64,000 nucleotides of DNA from Shouchella clausii (GCF_002250115.1 NZ_CP019985.1:2542001-2606000); one strand, 5' to 3'. Positions 23,904-33,247 are shown, numbered from the stretch's first letter. Notes: generated from the letters alone by a model not told the origin. Numbers and translations: made by a program.

Positions 23904-24794
23904 ATGGACAAATGGAAACGGACAAGAGGCGATAAGGCGTTTGATATAGTCAATGTCACGTTGCTGACAATTGGCTGCCTGCTTGTGTTATATCCACTTT
24001 ACTTTATTGTGATTGCCTCAATAAGCGATCCAAACCGTGTCTTTGCCGGGGATGTACTCCTTTTGCCAAAGGATATTACGTTTGATGGTTTTAAACGTAT
24101 TTTTCAAGATGACAATATTGTCAATGGTTTTAAAAATACACTTCTATACGCAACACTTGGTACTGCGATAAGCGTGTCGTTGACGGTTACCTCTGGATAC
24201 GCCCTTTCCCGTAAAGATTTGCCGGGACGCCATATCATTATGATGTTTTTGGTAGTTACGTTGTTTTTCCATGGAGGAATGATTCCAACGTATCTTGTCG
24301 TTCGCGATTTAGGCATGGTGAATACAATTTGGGCAATGGTGATTCCGAATGCAGTTGGGTTATGGAATGTCATTATTTGCCGTACTTTTTTTCAGACATC
24401 GATTCCGAAAGACATGCTAGAGGCAGCACAAATTGATGGCTGCAATGATTTTCGTTTCTTTGCAAAAATTGTTCTACCGTTGTCAAAGCCTATTATTGCC
24501 GTTATGGTGCTTTTTCACGTCGTTACTCATTGGAACTCTTTTTTTGATGCGTTGATTTACTTAAATAATGATTCGCTTTATCCGTTGCAATTAATTTTAC
24601 GAAATTTGCTCATCCAAAGTGAAGCATCGACGCAAATGATTGGCGACATTGAATCGAACCAAGTGCAGCTTGCTGTAGCAGAACAAATTAAATACGGAGT
24701 CATTATCGTTTCGTCTTTACCATTGCTTGTTTTATACCCATTTTTGCAAAAATATTTTGTAAAAGGCGTGATGATTGGGTCGATTAAAGGCTAA
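23904..24794 (+). CDS. Oligosaccharide ABC permease (LplC/SusT2-like)
   Basis: 296 residues from ATG 23904 after a GGGGGAAG SD. Six helices, EAA loop LEAAQIDGCNDFRFFAKIVLPLSKP and the usual C-terminus QKYFVKGVMIGSIKG. Partner of the upstream permease. Confidence 0.92.
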   Translation: MDKWKRTRGDKAFDIVNVTLLTIGCLLVLYPLYFIVIASISDPNRVFAGDVLLLPKDITFDGFKRIFQDDNIVNGFKNTLLYATLGTAISVSLTVTSGYALSRKDLPGRHIIMMFLVVTLFFHGGMIPTYLVVRDLGMVNTIWAMVIPNAVGLWNVIICRTFFQTSIPKDMLEAAQIDGCNDFRFFAKIVLPLSKPIIAVMVLFHVVTHWNSFFDALIYLNNDSLYPLQLILRNLLIQSEASTQMIGDIESNQVQLAVAEQIKYGVIIVSSLPLLVLYPFLQKYFVKGVMIGSIKG

Positions 24795-24813
24795 CAAAAG
24801 GGGGAAAACGCGT

Positions 24814-26418
24814 ATGAAAAAATGGGCCACATGCTTGCTTGTTTCGGTCATTGCTTTGTCTGCCTGCAATAACGAATCAAGCAACAAGGAAAATAACAAT
24901 GCCGAGAAAGTAGACTTTAACGAAACGGGGCTGCCGCTCGTCGACGAAGGAGTTGATGTGTCTTTACAGTTTGTATCGCCAAAGTCTGCCTTGGCGCCAA
25001 ATTTTGGTGAAATGACGATCTTTCAAGAACTCGAAAAGATGACCAATGTTCACATTAACTGGAACAACATTCCTGGGGATGGCTATGCTGAGAGGAAAAA
25101 TTTAATGCTCGCCAGCAATGATTTGCCTGATGCTTTTTACAATGCTGGTTTTAGTGATTATGACCTTGTCCGCTATGGCCGTGATGGCGCCATTATCCCT
25201 CTTGAAGGCTTAATTGAAGAATATGCGCCGAACTTACAAAAGATTTTAGATGAACGCCCTGAGCTGTTGGCTGTTTTAACAGCTCCAGATGGACATATTT
25301 ATTCATTGCCACGAGTAGAAGAAATGGGGCTTGTTCCCTATGCCAATTTTACAGCGATTAACCAAGCTTGGCTTGATGAAGTGGGGCTTGAAAAACCAGA
25401 AACGTTGGATGAACTTCGTGAGGCATTAAGGGCTTTCCGCGAGCATGATGTGAATGGAAGCGGCAAAGCCGATGAAGGATTGAGCTTTACGCCAAATGAC
25501 GGATTTCAAGGCTATTTAGGCGACTTTTTTGCGGCCTTTGGCCTGCCTGATAACCCGAACAAAATAGTTGTAAAGGACGGGGAAGTCATTTTTACAGCCG
25601 TTCAAAATGAGTATAAAGAAGCGATCGCGTATTTCCATGAATGGTTTGCAGAAGGGCTGATCGACCAAGAAGTGTTTACCCATGACACAGGACAGTTTTT
25701 GGCTAAAGGCAAACAAGATCCTAACCCTTTAGGCGCCTTTATTTTTTGGGAGATTGAGTCTGTTGTCGGCTTAGAGCGAGCTGAGGATTATGTCTTGCTT
25801 GGTCCCCTTGAGGGGCCGAATGGCGAGCGGATGTATGGGCGTTCCAACCATCATGAACATCATCGCGGTGCCTTTGTCATTACATCGGCGAATGAAAATC
25901 CAGAATTGACAATGAGATGGGTCGACCAACTATATGACCCACACTTGTCGGCCCAGATTAACTGGGGACCGATTGGTGAAATTTATGAGGAAGACGAAAA
26001 TGGCATGCTTGTGAATAAAGAGCTGCCAGAAGGGATCACCATGGGCGAATTTCGTGAAAAAGTGGCGCCGATGGGCCCATCTGTTGTATTAGAAGAACAT
26101 TTTGGCACTGTAGTAGATATGGAGCCGCGGGCCAAACAGCGACTTCAAGATATTGAAACGTATTACGCCGATTTTATTTGGGAAGAGAGTTACCCAAATG
26201 TCTTTATGAACGAAGAAGAGCTAGACCGGTTGCATTTCCTAGAAGCGGATTTAATGGATGTCGTTGAGCGAAATTATGCCCGTTGGCTTATGGAAGGCGG
26301 CGTCGAAGAGGAATGGGAAACCTATGTAAACCAGCTGTATGAAATGGGCTTAGAAGAATGGCTGCAAATCCGCCAAGATGCGTATGACCGCTACTATGAA
26401 CAAATGGAGAGCCAATAA
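24814..26418 (+). CDS. Oligosaccharide-binding lipoprotein (LplA/SusX-like)
   Basis: 534 residues from ATG 24814 with an AAAGGGGG SD; the upstream in-frame start lies inside the permease gene. The signal peptide ends in VIALSAC, followed by an Asn/Lys-rich linker. The large size is that of LplA-type binding proteins for longer oligosaccharides. With the adjacent GH32 genes, fructooligosaccharides or levan/inulin fragments are the likely ligand (inference). Confidence 0.9.
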   Translation: MKKWATCLLVSVIALSACNNESSNKENNNAEKVDFNETGLPLVDEGVDVSLQFVSPKSALAPNFGEMTIFQELEKMTNVHINWNNIPGDGYAERKNLMLASNDLPDAFYNAGFSDYDLVRYGRDGAIIPLEGLIEEYAPNLQKILDERPELLAVLTAPDGHIYSLPRVEEMGLVPYANFTAINQAWLDEVGLEKPETLDELREALRAFREHDVNGSGKADEGLSFTPNDGFQGYLGDFFAAFGLPDNPNKIVVKDGEVIFTAVQNEYKEAIAYFHEWFAEGLIDQEVFTHDTGQFLAKGKQDPNPLGAFIFWEIESVVGLERAEDYVLLGPLEGPNGERMYGRSNHHEHHRGAFVITSANENPELTMRWVDQLYDPHLSAQINWGPIGEIYEEDENGMLVNKELPEGITMGEFREKVAPMGPSVVLEEHFGTVVDMEPRAKQRLQDIETYYADFIWEESYPNVFMNEEELDRLHFLEADLMDVVERNYARWLMEGGVEEEWETYVNQLYEMGLEEWLQIRQDAYDRYYEQMESQ

Positions 26419-26420
26419 GA

Positions 26421-28250
26421 TTGTTTACAAAAACGCTTTTTTTGCTGGCGTTTCTGATGATAGGCACAAGTTGCACGATGCTTGAAACAGGAGGGGAAAG
26501 AATGGCTTCATTAAGAGAGGACGCTTCTTATTACACAGAACGGTATAGGCCACAGTACCACTTCTCTACCCCCGTGGGCAACTTAGCTGATCCAAATGGG
26601 CTCGTATTTTATAAAGGGGAATACCATTTATTCCATCAAAAAAATGGAACGTGGGCCCATGCTGTTAGCAAGGATTTGCTTCATTGGGAGCACTTGCCGA
26701 TTGCGTTAGAACATGATCATTTAGGTCAAGCGTTATCCGGTAGTGTAGTTGTTGATGAGAAGGACACAAGCGGTTTGTTTGGCGGGAAGCCAGGGTTGGT
26801 TGCTATTTATACAAACACAGAGGGGGGCGAAGCCCAATCGATTGCTTACAGCATAGACGATGGACGGACGTGGGAACGGTATGTTGGCAACCCTGTTATT
26901 CCGAACACTGGCATGAAAGATTTCCGCGACCCGAAAGTGTTTTGGCATGAGGAAACGGCAAAGTGGGTCATGGTAGTCTCAACGAATCAGACCGTCAGCT
27001 TTTACCATTCTGACAACTTGATTGATTGGGCATTTGCGAGTCAGTTTGGTGACGAGGAAGGATTGCATGCTGCAGTGTGGGAATGTCCTGATTTGTTCCG
27101 CCTTCCAGTTGACGGCGATGAGGACAATCAAAAGTGGGTTCTCCACGTAAGTGTAGGCGATAATGATGAAACCAATGGCTCTACTGCGCAATATTTTGTC
27201 GGTGAATTTGATGGGACTGCCTTTACAAACGACAATGATGCCGCTGAAGTGCTGATTACTGATATAGGCCAGGACTTTTATGCAGCGCAAACATTCGCGA
27301 ATTTGGATGGCCGCACGGTCTGGCTCGGCTGGATGGCGAACTGGCGGTATCCGTACCAATCGCCAACCGATCCATGGATGGGAGCGATGTCGATTCCAAG
27401 AGAGTTAGGGTTGTATACAAATTCCAACGGGCAAGTGCGACTACGGCAAAAGCCGATATCCGAACTTGACACGATTTATGCCAAACAACAGGATTTTGCT
27501 CCTTTTGACGTTGCCAACGAGGCAACTCCCCTCGATTTTAAAGGGACGACTTACCGTTTTACGGCCGAAGTTTCGTGGGAAGATTTGCGAGAATTTGGCT
27601 TGCGGCTCAGGCATGGTGATGGTGTCGAGTCACTTCTTGGCTTTGATGGAGAATATCAGAAAGTGTTTTTAGATCGTACCAATGCAGGGCTGGAAACGAT
27701 AATCGATCGCAATGGCCAACCATTTCCGTTCGGACAGCGCTATGAGGCAGATTATGATGCAAAACAGGGTTTCATGAAGCTGGATGTACTTGTCGATGAA
27801 TCATCGATCGAATGGTTTATCAATGATGGTGAGCTTACGTTTACATCCCTTATTTATACGGATCCAACGAATGCAGGGATTGAATGGTATGCTGACGGCG
27901 GCTCCATCCATGTCCAGCATGCACAAGCAATCCACTTGCATAATGTGTGGCGTGCCCGTGTGCCCGGGGGGCAGCTGGAGCGGATTGTGACCAATGAAGA
28001 AACAGTTCGGTTGGAGATTGGGGAAACAAAAGAGCTTATTGCCGATTTGAAACCAGATTACAACGTGGGCGAAGAAATGATCGAGTGGGGAAGCAGTGAT
28101 GAGGACATCGTCACCGTTATCGATGAAACAGAACGAGGAGTGATGATCGAAGCAGTTGGCCAAGGGAGTGCCGAAGTGGTTGCCAGAGAGCCAAAAAACC
28201 GCCTCGAGAAAAGAATACGGGTTTATTCAACAGGAGAAGGAGAGCAATAG
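26421..28250 (+). CDS. Exported GH32 fructan hydrolase lipoprotein with C-terminal Big2-like domain
   Basis: 609 residues from TTG 26421, directly after the binding protein gene. A hydrophobic N-terminus ends in IGTSC, a weak lipobox, so surface anchoring is likely. The GH32 five-blade domain (about 40-340) has nucleophile Asp in LADPNG (usual W-M-N-DPNG is altered to N-L-A-DPNG), FRDPKV and acid/base Glu in VWECPD. A beta-sandwich follows (about 360-500), then a Big2-like Ig domain (about 525-600, LEIGETKELIADL to EAVGQGSAEVVA). It should cut levan or inulin outside the cell to feed the importer. Confidence 0.88.
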   Translation: MFTKTLFLLAFLMIGTSCTMLETGGERMASLREDASYYTERYRPQYHFSTPVGNLADPNGLVFYKGEYHLFHQKNGTWAHAVSKDLLHWEHLPIALEHDHLGQALSGSVVVDEKDTSGLFGGKPGLVAIYTNTEGGEAQSIAYSIDDGRTWERYVGNPVIPNTGMKDFRDPKVFWHEETAKWVMVVSTNQTVSFYHSDNLIDWAFASQFGDEEGLHAAVWECPDLFRLPVDGDEDNQKWVLHVSVGDNDETNGSTAQYFVGEFDGTAFTNDNDAAEVLITDIGQDFYAAQTFANLDGRTVWLGWMANWRYPYQSPTDPWMGAMSIPRELGLYTNSNGQVRLRQKPISELDTIYAKQQDFAPFDVANEATPLDFKGTTYRFTAEVSWEDLREFGLRLRHGDGVESLLGFDGEYQKVFLDRTNAGLETIIDRNGQPFPFGQRYEADYDAKQGFMKLDVLVDESSIEWFINDGELTFTSLIYTDPTNAGIEWYADGGSIHVQHAQAIHLHNVWRARVPGGQLERIVTNEETVRLEIGETKELIADLKPDYNVGEEMIEWGSSDEDIVTVIDETERGVMIEAVGQGSAEVVAREPKNRLEKRIRVYSTGEGEQ

Positions 28251-28252
28251 GG

Positions 28253-29743
28253 ATGAATCAAGTACACGGAAATAATAGCCACAGAGAACGAGTGACACAA
28301 GCAACAAAAACCGTTCAAGCAAACCAAAATGAACGTGCTGCCTACCGGCTTGGCTATCATTTAATGGCGCCTTCGGGGTGGATGAATGATCCAAATGGGC
28401 TCATTTATTTCAACGGCCAATACCATGCCTTTTACCAACATTACCCATATGGGGAAACGTGGGGCCCGATGCATTGGGGCCATGGAATAAGCGATGATCT
28501 CATTCATTGGCGCCATTTGCCCGTTGCTTTAGCACCTGGTGAGGCATATGACCGCGATGGCTGTTTTTCAGGAAGTGCGGTAGACGACCAAGGCACGCTA
28601 ACACTCATATATACAGGCCACAATGTCATTGATCCTCAAAAAGATGTCGTTGTGCAAAACCAAAACATTGCACGTAGCCGTGACGGCATTCACTTTTATA
28701 AAGCAAACGCCAATCCGGTGATTCAACAACAACCAGCAGGGATGGGGCAGGATTTCCGCGATCCAAAAGTGTGGCGTGAAAACGGTGTATGGTTCATGGT
28801 TGTTGGGGCGACTAAACATGGCCAGGGGCAAGTGTTGCTATACGAGTCGGCTAACCTTGAAGAATGGACCTACCGAGGTGTGCTTGCCCAAAATGACGGT
28901 GGCAACGAAGGCTATATGTGGGAATGCCCAGACTTTTTCAAGCTCGGCGATAAATATGTGCTGCTTGCTTCCCCACAAGGCGTTGAGCCTGAAGGAGACC
29001 GGTATTTAAATCATCATCAAACGGTTTATATGGTTGGTGATTATGTGAATGGCCAATTTATACGAAGCAGCTTTACGGAGCTTGATTACGGGCATGATTT
29101 TTATGCGGTGCAAACGTTGTTGGACGGCAAAGGCAGGCGGATTGCCATCGGTTGGATGGATATGTGGGAATCGCCAAAACCAAGCCAAAAGCATGGTTGG
29201 GCAGGGGCGATGACTTTGCCAAGGGAGTTGGTGCTTACCGATGAAGGAAAAATAACAATGAAACCAATTGAAGAGTTGACGTTGTTGCGCCAACAATCGA
29301 CCCCTATTGGCCCGCTTCACGTCAAGCGCGTACACCCCATCATCTCATCAGGCAACCTAGTAGAACTTGAAGCCCAGTTCGCTCTTGTTGATTCGGATGC
29401 TTCTGCTTTTGGCATCAAATTTTGCTGTGCGACAGATGGGAGCGAGGAAACGGTGCTCCGGTTTGACTTGATGAAGCACACGGTTACGTTGGATCGCTCT
29501 CGCTCAGGGGAAGGGCCAGGCGGAACACGGACGGTTTCAATCAAGTCTGCGCCAACAATCGACGTTCGCTTGTTTATCGATCGATCTTCGGTTGAAGTGT
29601 TCATTAATGATGGGGAAACGGTAATGACGAGCCGAATTTACCCGCAAGAAACAAGCACTGGCATGACCGTATTTGCAGAAGGAGGGAGCGTCGTTATGCC
29701 AACATGCACCGTTCACAAACTTAAATCTATTTGGAATGAATAA
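28253..29743 (+). CDS. Cytoplasmic GH32 beta-fructofuranosidase
   Basis: 496 residues, no signal peptide. The GH32 motifs are canonical: SGWMNDPNG (nucleophile Asp), FRDPKV and MWECPD (acid/base Glu), then a C-terminal beta-sandwich with the usual DRSSVEVFINDGETVMTSRIYP end. It should hydrolyse imported fructooligosaccharides or sucrose. Two bases separate it from the exported GH32 gene, giving an outside-inside pair. The gene ends the operon; a strong hairpin follows. Confidence 0.92.
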   Translation: MNQVHGNNSHRERVTQATKTVQANQNERAAYRLGYHLMAPSGWMNDPNGLIYFNGQYHAFYQHYPYGETWGPMHWGHGISDDLIHWRHLPVALAPGEAYDRDGCFSGSAVDDQGTLTLIYTGHNVIDPQKDVVVQNQNIARSRDGIHFYKANANPVIQQQPAGMGQDFRDPKVWRENGVWFMVVGATKHGQGQVLLYESANLEEWTYRGVLAQNDGGNEGYMWECPDFFKLGDKYVLLASPQGVEPEGDRYLNHHQTVYMVGDYVNGQFIRSSFTELDYGHDFYAVQTLLDGKGRRIAIGWMDMWESPKPSQKHGWAGAMTLPRELVLTDEGKITMKPIEELTLLRQQSTPIGPLHVKRVHPIISSGNLVELEAQFALVDSDASAFGIKFCCATDGSEETVLRFDLMKHTVTLDRSRSGEGPGGTRTVSIKSAPTIDVRLFIDRSSVEVFINDGETVMTSRIYPQETSTGMTVFAEGGSVVMPTCTVHKLKSIWNE

Positions 29744-29785
29744 AACCGGAGCAGCCTCCAGTAGGATGGCTGCTCCGGTTGTTGT
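29744..29785 (+). terminator. Terminator of the fructan operon
   Basis: AACCGGAGCAGCC (29744-29756) pairs perfectly with GGCTGCTCCGGTT (29768-29780), followed by a weak T-rich tail. Confidence 0.8.
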
Positions 29786-29816
29786 TACCTCGCATCATTC
29801 ATTATTCGTCTTTTTC

Positions 29817-29863
29817 CTCGCCTACACGTCTCGATGGCAAGTGTTTTCTATCAGCCCGATTGC
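29817..29863 (+). repeat. Right-end copy of the dispersed inverted-repeat element (copy A)
   Basis: CCTCGCCTACAC...GGCAAGTGTTTTCTATCAG is a near match to the right half of the complete element at 33091-33215. The left half is missing. Confidence 0.6.
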
Positions 29864-29866
29864 TGT

Positions 29867-30622
29867 TTAAAGCAATGTCTGCGCCCCGTCAATCACGATT
29901 TCTGCGCCGCTCACATGTTTAGCGCCGTCTGATGCTAAATAAAGGACGGTGTCAGCGACTTGCTCGGGCGTGCCAGGAGGTGTCGGAAATGGCTCGCTTT
30001 TTTTATGAATTGTAATCGGTGTGAGCGCTTCCTCATGGCGGTATGTCCGTTCATCGATATGTGTGCGAATCGCGCCTGGACAAATGACATTGACGCGTAT
30101 GCCATAGTTGGCAAGTTCTAGCGCGGCCATCTTGGCAAAAGCGGCGATTCCTGCTTTTGAGGCGCTGTAAGCAGACATACCGAAGTTGGAAAAGACACGA
30201 GTGCCGTTAACCGAACTGGTCATAATGATGCTTCCGCCATGTTTTTTCATAAGTGGAATGGCGTATTTGACGCTTAAAAAAGTGCCTGTTAAATTGACTC
30301 GCAACGTTTGTTCCCATTCTTCCGGCTCAAACGCTTCGATTGATGTGACGGTACCGTTTATGCCAGCATTGGCAAAGACAATATCAATGGCTTTCACCGT
30401 TTCGCCGATTTCATTAAATACAGTCTCCATCCGTTTGGCGTCTGAAATGTCAGCCTGAAAACAATAAACGTGCTCTTTATCAAGCTCCGCTTTCAACGTT
30501 TTTAACCTTTGTTCGTCTTGATCGATTAAAGCAAGCGTGGTTCCTTTTTTGGCAAACGCCATTGCGGTTGCTCTTCCGATTCCTGATGCTGCTCCAGTTA
30601 TGACCGCTGTTTTTTGGGACAT
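29867..30622 (-). CDS. Short-chain dehydrogenase/reductase (SDR)
   Basis: 251 residues. Classical SDR motifs: NAD(P)-binding TGAASGIGRATA, NAG motif FANAGING, catalytic Ser (MTSSVNG) and YSASK, and the PGAIRTHIDE segment. The Asp after beta-2 (ALIDQDE) favours NAD(H). The substrate is unknown. The SD (AAGAAGGTG) precedes the ATG; it is convergent to the fructan operon. Confidence 0.92.
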   Translation of the reverse strand: MSQKTAVITGAASGIGRATAMAFAKKGTTLALIDQDEQRLKTLKAELDKEHVYCFQADISDAKRMETVFNEIGETVKAIDIVFANAGINGTVTSIEAFEPEEWEQTLRVNLTGTFLSVKYAIPLMKKHGGSIIMTSSVNGTRVFSNFGMSAYSASKAGIAAFAKMAALELANYGIRVNVICPGAIRTHIDERTYRHEEALTPITIHKKSEPFPTPPGTPEQVADTVLYLASDGAKHVSGAEIVIDGAQTLL

Positions 30623-30749
30623 CCCTGCACCTTCTTTACTCCAGCTTTTAAGGCTTTAGGACGATGAGGCTACATCGATTCCTTCTGCCTTGTTTTGCCT
30701 TGGACAGGCACTTATAGAATTGCCGTTTTTGCATCTGCCTAAACGTATA

Positions 30750-32042
30750 TTAACGGCGTTTGCGGATCGTAAATTGGTCATTGAGCAACAGCCAGTTTTG
30801 CGGGAATGACAAGCCGAGCTTCCAGTAGCTAATGCCACGAAGTTGGTGTTGTTTAATTAGGTTGAACTTCGCTTGGATGGAACGGCCATCTTCAAACCAC
30901 ACTTCGTGTTCCCTACCGTTCACGTCAATATAGTGGAAGAAAGGGGCCTGTGCGTCTGTGTCAAACTCGATCGCAACATTGTGTTCACGCGCTAATGCAA
31001 TGGCTTGCTGGGGGCTTATTGCCCGGGCGTATTCTCCGCCAGGTTCGAACGGCAATGTCCAATCGTAACCATATAAATTTTGACCAAGCATGATTTTATC
31101 TGGCGCCATTTCAGTTAAAGCGTATTCGACTACATCGGTAACAGGCCCTATTGGCGAAACGGCTTGAGGTGGTCCGCCTGAGTAGCCCCACTCATAGGTC
31201 ATGAGCACAACAAAATCGACAATCTCACCATGGGCCCGATAATCATGGGCTTCATACCATTGCCCTGTTTGGGCGGCGCTTGTTTTTGGGGCAAGAGCAG
31301 TGGAAACTAGCAGCCCTTCTTGATGGAGCCTGTCGACTGCCTTTCTTAGAAAGGCATTATAAGGTTCCCTCATGGCTGGAGGTAAAAATTCAAAATCGAA
31401 GTGGACATCAGAAAAGCGGCCAACACGATTGGCTTCTGTAACAATCGCCTCAAGGAGCGCGTTTTGGATGTCAGGTGATTCTAATACAGTCTGGCCAAGT
31501 TCGCCACTAAATGCCCCTTCCTGCAAGTTTGTAATCACCATCATTAAAGCGGTGTTGTTTTCATCGGCTATATCAGGAAGACTGCCTAGGGGAACAGGCA
31601 ACAGTGCGCCTTCAGCAGTGATGCGGTAACTGAACGGCGCTAAGTACGTCAAGTACGGAGCTGTTTCACGGGCAGAAGCGAGCAACGCCTCGCTAATCGT
31701 ATCCTGTGTTGGTTCAATATAGGCATTCGTTTCAATTTCCTGCTTTGCGGCAGGAGGCAAGTAAAGACGAAAACCGACAGGGAGAACTTGATTTGGCATA
31801 AGGTTGTTTATTTCGGCCAACTGTTGGACAGAAAAACCATAGCGCGCAGCAATGGCGCTTAATGTATCACCAGGCTGGACAAAATAGTACCTTCCGTAGA
31901 TCGGAATGACAAGCGTCTGGCCAACAACAAGTTCATTAGGGGCATCCAGTTGGTTGGCGGTGGCAATCGACTGGGGCGACGTATTATAAGCTTGGGCAAT
32001 GCCATAGAGCGATTCCCCTGTCTGAACGACGTGCAATTGCAT
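30750..32042 (-). CDS. LysM-LysM-GH18 glycosidase (YaaH/SleL-like, spore cortex-type)
   Basis: 430 residues from ATG 32042 with GAGGG eight bases upstream; the longer frame to 32153 has no SD. Two LysM repeats (about 1-45 and 48-95; VVQTGESLYGIA, VQPGDTLSAIA) precede a GH18 barrel with the catalytic D-x-D-x-E in VHFDFEFLPP. This is the layout of SleL/YaaH N-acetylglucosaminidases that process cortex fragments on spore germination (family knowledge). It has no signal peptide, as usual for spore-coat-located members. Confidence 0.9.
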   Translation of the reverse strand: MQLHVVQTGESLYGIAQAYNTSPQSIATANQLDAPNELVVGQTLVIPIYGRYYFVQPGDTLSAIAARYGFSVQQLAEINNLMPNQVLPVGFRLYLPPAAKQEIETNAYIEPTQDTISEALLASARETAPYLTYLAPFSYRITAEGALLPVPLGSLPDIADENNTALMMVITNLQEGAFSGELGQTVLESPDIQNALLEAIVTEANRVGRFSDVHFDFEFLPPAMREPYNAFLRKAVDRLHQEGLLVSTALAPKTSAAQTGQWYEAHDYRAHGEIVDFVVLMTYEWGYSGGPPQAVSPIGPVTDVVEYALTEMAPDKIMLGQNLYGYDWTLPFEPGGEYARAISPQQAIALAREHNVAIEFDTDAQAPFFHYIDVNGREHEVWFEDGRSIQAKFNLIKQHQLRGISYWKLGLSFPQNWLLLNDQFTIRKRR

Positions 32043-32104
32043 GAAAAAAACCCTCTTTCCTCTTGTTAATACTCTATACCTATGTGGAAAGAAGGGCGGA
32101 CATG

Positions 32105-32138
32105 AAAAAAGCAAAGAGGCGCTAAATGTCCTCTTTGC
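32105..32138 (-). terminator. Terminator downstream of the SE1561-like gene
   Basis: On the minus strand GCAAAGAGG and GCCTCTTTGC form a nine-base-pair stem followed by TTTTTT. Confidence 0.8.
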
Positions 32139-32139
32139 A

Positions 32140-32204
32140 CAGACTGTAGCCAAACGCTCGCATACGTGTCGTTTTCCGCTTAAATGCTTATGAACCCTCG
32201 TTCT
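32140..32204 (+). repeat. Left-end copy of the dispersed inverted-repeat element (copy B), entering the SE1561 reading frame
   Basis: CAGACTGTAGCCAAACGCTCGCATACG and, further on, an ATGAACCC-CGTTCT segment match the left half of the element at 33091. The match continues past the stop codon of the minus-strand gene into its last codons. Confidence 0.6.
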
Positions 32205-32385
32205 TGATTGCCTCGTTAAGTTGTTTCCTCACACTTGCAATTTCCTCTTCTAAAGCAGTTAGCTGTTTTACTGCTTGTGCGACATTGCCGCCAGTTGTCT
32301 CAATTTTTTCGACGTCGCCTTGGATGCGGACAAAATCGCTTTTTAATTCAGCTAGCGTGGCTTGAAGTTCATCAACAGTTTTCAC
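32188..32385 (-). CDS. SE1561-family small coiled-coil protein
   Basis: 65 residues, almost all heptad-rich helix (MKTVDELQATLAELKSDFVR, EEEIASVRKQLNEAI). This matches the uncharacterised SE1561 family of Bacillaceae and staphylococci. The SD (AAAGGAGG) is strong. Its C-terminal codons (NEGS) coincide with repeat element copy B. Confidence 0.8.
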   Translation of the reverse strand: MKTVDELQATLAELKSDFVRIQGDVEKIETTGGNVAQAVKQLTALEEEIASVRKQLNEAIKNEGS

Positions 32386-32505
32386 ATAAACGCCTCCTTT
32401 TAACGATAACGTATCAAAAAAGCATCGTGTTGTACATGGATTTACATTTTATAGGCGTGGTTCGCTTTTTGCGTTATGATAGAAGAAAAGAGGAAGGTGA
32501 AGCGA

Positions 32506-33051
32506 TTGAAAGCTTTGCTTGTTATTGATTATACGTATGATTTTATTGCCGATGAGGGAGCTTTAACGGTAGGGGCGCCAGGGCAAGCAATTGAAGACGC
32601 GATTGTAGACAAAGTCGAGGCGTTCCACCGGGCCGGTGATTTAGTCGTCTATGCCGTTGATGTGCACGAACAAAACGATCAATGCCACCCGGAAACAGCG
32701 CTTTTTCCGCCCCATAACATCCGTGGCACGAAAGGGCGCGAACTGTATGGAAAGGTCGGCACTCAATATGAGCGGATAAAGGGAGAGAACCATGTCATAT
32801 GGCTTGATAAAACACGCTACTCTGCTTTTGTCGGAACCAATCTTGATTTGGTATTGCGGGAACGAGGCATTACGGATGTCCATCTTGTTGGCGACGTCAC
32901 CGATATTTGCGTGCTTCATACAGCCGTTTATGCATATTCCCTCGGCTACAAATTAACGATCTATAAAGACGGCGTTGCTAGTTTCGATGCATCTGGCCAT
33001 GAGTGGGCATTGCGCCACTTTCAGCAAGCATTGGGAGCAACCGTCGTGTAG
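32506..33051 (+). CDS. pncA: Isochorismatase-fold cysteine hydrolase, nicotinamidase-like (PncA/YueJ)
   Basis: 181 residues from TTG 32506 with AGGAAGG eight bases upstream; the start at 32476 has no SD. The first strand LLVIDYTYDF carries the catalytic Asp, a Lys follows in WLDKTRYSAF, and the nucleophile Cys is in VTDICVLHTAVYA. The size and motifs fit nicotinamidases of Bacillus, which convert nicotinamide to nicotinate for NAD salvage. Other isochorismatase-fold amidases cannot be excluded. Confidence 0.85.
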   Translation: MKALLVIDYTYDFIADEGALTVGAPGQAIEDAIVDKVEAFHRAGDLVVYAVDVHEQNDQCHPETALFPPHNIRGTKGRELYGKVGTQYERIKGENHVIWLDKTRYSAFVGTNLDLVLRERGITDVHLVGDVTDICVLHTAVYAYSLGYKLTIYKDGVASFDASGHEWALRHFQQALGATVV

Positions 33052-33064
33052 AAGTCCGAATAAT

Positions 33065-33090
33065 AGCCCGCTATTTACATATAGCGGGCT
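33065..33090. repeat. 26-base hairpin repeat, copy 1
   Basis: AGCCCGCTAT and ATAGCGGGCT are perfect arms around a six-base loop. An identical copy lies at 33246-33271. There is no T run, so it is not a classic terminator. Confidence 0.8.
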
Positions 33091-33215
33091 CAGACTGTAG
33101 ACAAACGCTCGCATACGTCGTCGTTTGTCTCGGTCATATGCTCATGAACCCCCCGTTCTATTCGCATCTTCCCTCGCCTGCACTCCTCGTCTGACAAGCG
33201 TTTTCTATCAGTCTG
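33091..33215. repeat. Complete 125-bp inverted-repeat element (MITE-like, copy C)
   Basis: The ends are imperfect inverted repeats of about 20 bases: CAGACTGTAGACAAACGCT at the left and, on the other strand, CAGACTGATAGAAAACGCTT at the right. No ORF lies inside. Partial or shortened copies occur at 29817, 32140 and 61397. It sits between two identical 26-base hairpins. Confidence 0.7.
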
Positions 33216-33247
33216 AGGGCGGTTATCGACTTTGTCGACAACCTCAG
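33213..33247. repeat. Inverted repeat joining the element to the second hairpin
   Basis: CTGAGG...GTTATCGAC pairs with GTCGACAAC...CTCAG around TTT; it overlaps the right end of the 125-bp element and the start of hairpin copy 2. Confidence 0.6.
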
